In this document: piece by piece, positions 62,600 through 64,000 of the stretch
How positions within the stretch are numbered: the first letter of the stretch is position 1
Layout of the letters: each line of letters opens with the position of its first letter
Origin: Tissierella sp. MB52-C2
Lineage (GTDB): Bacteria; Bacillota; Clostridia; Tissierellales; Tissierellaceae
Assembly (NCBI RefSeq): GCF_030931715.1
Contig: NZ_CP133261.1
Location: 248,001-312,000 of the forward strand
DNA: 64,000 bases
Reading direction: 5' to 3'
Notes under the pieces: model-generated
Databases searched by the model: none
Seen by the model: only the letters and a program-made list of their open reading frames with translations
Told to the model about the DNA's origin: nothing
Program-made: the position numbers and the translations under genes

Positions 62600-62626
62600 A
62601 AAAGGCGACCATAGTCGCCTTTTTAA
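62600..62626. terminator. Bidirectional terminator after livF
   Basis: AAAAGGCGAC-CATA-GTCGCCTTTTT, between the transporter operon and the convergent nitroreductase gene. Confidence 0.92.
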
Positions 62627-63141
62627 AATTTATTATAATGTATTTTGGCATAAGGAAGAGCTTCGTTATTATGAGGACTTTTTTCTTCTGAAGGATAACC
62701 TAGGGAAATCATACATTCAACATTATATTTTTCAGGAATATTTAATACATTTTTTACATAATCCTCTACACTTTCATCTTGCGGAGTAAGTCGATTTCTT
62801 ACTTGAATCCAACAAGAACCAATACCTAAGGACTCTGCCATTAGTTGAATAACAGTAGCTATAATGGAGGAATCCTCTATCCAAATCTCACTAATTTGAG
62901 AGTCAGCAGCTATAACAATTGCTAAAGGTGCATTTTTTATAGGAGCTGAAGCATGACCTCTTGAGTCACCTAGTTTTGTTAAGTTCTCCTTATTGTCAAC
63001 TACTATAAGTTCCCAAGGTCTTCTATTCTTAGAAGAAGGAGAGGTGAGCGCTCCTTGCAAAATTTTATCTAGTGCTTCTTTTTCTATTTCTCTATCCTCA
63101 TATTTTCTAATACTTCTTCTTTTCATAAGTAAATCTAACAT
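62623..63141 (-). CDS. Nitroreductase-family flavoprotein
   Basis: 172 aa. FMN-binding Arg motif RRSIRKYED at the N-terminus, PSSKNRRPWELIVV, and SLGIGSCWI later: the short nitroreductase class. Probably NAD(P)H- and FMN-dependent; natural substrate unknown. GGAGTGATACC precedes ATG. Confidence 0.9.
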   Translation of the reverse strand: MLDLLMKRRSIRKYEDREIEKEALDKILQGALTSPSSKNRRPWELIVVDNKENLTKLGDSRGHASAPIKNAPLAIVIAADSQISEIWIEDSSIIATVIQLMAESLGIGSCWIQVRNRLTPQDESVEDYVKNVLNIPEKYNVECMISLGYPSEEKSPHNNEALPYAKIHYNKF

Positions 63142-63371
63142 GGTATCACTCCTTATTTTGGTATTGTAAGAATATTATAACATAGATTATTTATAACGAA
63201 TAGGAAAGTTCTACTTTGGTATTTTTCTAATTAAGAACTCAATCTGACCTAAACAAGTTTCAAAAAACACTTCCTTTATTATGTTTTTTTAGAAGTCTTT
63301 TTTATAATATGGTATTATAGGGTATAAGATAAAGATACATATAAGTATAAATAGATATATAAGGAGAAAAT

Positions 63372-63938
63372 ATGGAAATTAAAAGATGCCCTTGGGCAAA
63401 AAAAGATATAGATATTGAATATCATGATAATGAATGGGGAAAAGCTGTTCATGATGATAATAAATTATTTGAAATGATTATATTGGAAGGTATGCAGGCA
63501 GGACTCAGTTGGAATACAATTCTGAACAAGAGAGAGGATATGAGATTAGCCTTTGACAACTTTAATCCTGAAATAATCGCTAAATATGATATAGCGAAAA
63601 AGGAACAATTATTACTCAACCCAAATATTATTCGCAATAAAGCTAAGATAAATGCATTAGTTACCAATGCACAAGCATTCTTACGCATTCAGGAAGATTA
63701 TGGCTCTTTTGATAGTTATATTTGGAGATTTGTTGATGACCAGCCAATAATAAATTCATGGACAGAAATATCTCAGGTGCCTATAAGTACAGAGATTTCT
63801 GATGCTATAAGTAAGGATTTATATGCTCGTGGATTTAAGTTTGTGGGTTCAATAATCTGCTATTCTTTTATGCAGGCCATAGGCATGGTTAATGATCATA
63901 TGGTATGGTGTGAACAATATAAAATGAATTTGGGTTAG
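63372..63938 (+). CDS. tag: 3-methyladenine DNA glycosylase I
   Basis: 188 aa, full length. RCPWAKKD zinc Cys, YHDNEWG, LEGMQAGLSW and C-terminal NDHMVWCEQY with His/Cys zinc ligands match Tag. Removes 3-methyladenine from alkylated DNA. AAGGAGAAAAT before ATG. The last 62 bases of the window hold no further gene start that I can support. Confidence 0.95.
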   Translation: MEIKRCPWAKKDIDIEYHDNEWGKAVHDDNKLFEMIILEGMQAGLSWNTILNKREDMRLAFDNFNPEIIAKYDIAKKEQLLLNPNIIRNKAKINALVTNAQAFLRIQEDYGSFDSYIWRFVDDQPIINSWTEISQVPISTEISDAISKDLYARGFKFVGSIICYSFMQAIGMVNDHMVWCEQYKMNLG

Positions 63939-64000
63939 AAGAAGGAAGCAAAATACCTTATCAATAGATAGGATGCTTGTCAGAGGATTGGAAATGTCCT

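Noticed and set aside
1-64000. CRISPR arrays, tRNA and rRNA genes
   Set aside because: No regularly spaced repeats or recognisable tRNA or rRNA segments were seen on reading the window.

Overview
The window is AT-rich DNA with strong AAGGAGG ribosome-binding sites, TTG/GTG starts, anaerobic fermentation enzymes and no respiratory chain. This points to an anaerobic, amino-acid- and purine-fermenting Firmicute of the Clostridia/Tissierellia type; this is an inference from gene content, not a database match. No rRNA, tRNA or CRISPR array was seen.

Layout. 0-5.4 kb: a cyclase-family hydrolase, PgpA, a peptidase T-like enzyme with a Na+/dicarboxylate-type symporter, and a CcdA/TlpA-like redox pair. 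5.4-7.4 kb: a foreign-looking patch with a decayed IS1182-type transposase end, a DUF6273 protein and a MerR regulator with a textbook 19-bp-spacer promoter. 7.7-12.9 kb: an ABC-2 exporter with a NarL-type two-component system. 13-21.7 kb: housekeeping and stress genes (arginase, RNase H, dCMP deaminase, CapA, patatin, peroxiredoxin, NUDIX, MATE) and a CAP-domain protein with a truncated tandem copy. 22-25 kb: guanine deaminase and a PucR regulator. 26-33.7 kb: a sigma-54 activator and the succinyl-CoA to 4-hydroxybutyrate to crotonyl-CoA operon behind a clear -24/-12 promoter with two palindromic activator sites. 33.9-38.2 kb: a coiled-coil protein, an ABC-F protein with a leader-peptide attenuator, and an IS3 element inserted in a terminator loop.

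38.2-54.8 kb is the most interesting region: a bacterial microcompartment (BMC) locus without the usual aldehyde-metabolising enzymes. A divergent cyclase-family gene faces an operon of AllB-like amidohydrolase, isochorismatase-like amidase, UbiX, UbiD-type decarboxylase, three BMC-H shell genes, a 73-aa protein, a flavoprotein-like gene, a BMC-P vertex gene and adenine deaminase. A purine permease, a four-gene molybdenum hydroxylase (Mo subunit encoded by two genes), a chemoreceptor and a MocA-like cofactor enzyme follow. The gene set can be laid step by step onto the classical anaerobic xanthine route of purine-fermenting clostridia (xanthine, 4-ureido-5-imidazolecarboxylate, 4-amino-5-imidazolecarboxylate, 4-aminoimidazole, 4-imidazolone, formiminoglycine). 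I therefore propose a xanthine-degrading microcompartment, fed by adenine deaminase, guanine deaminase and the hydroxylase.

54.8-62.6 kb: a two-component system with a periplasmic-binding-protein sensor and an NtrC-type regulator, divergent from a LivJHMGF-type ABC transporter preceded by a sigma-54 promoter. The window ends with a nitroreductase and 3-methyladenine DNA glycosylase I.
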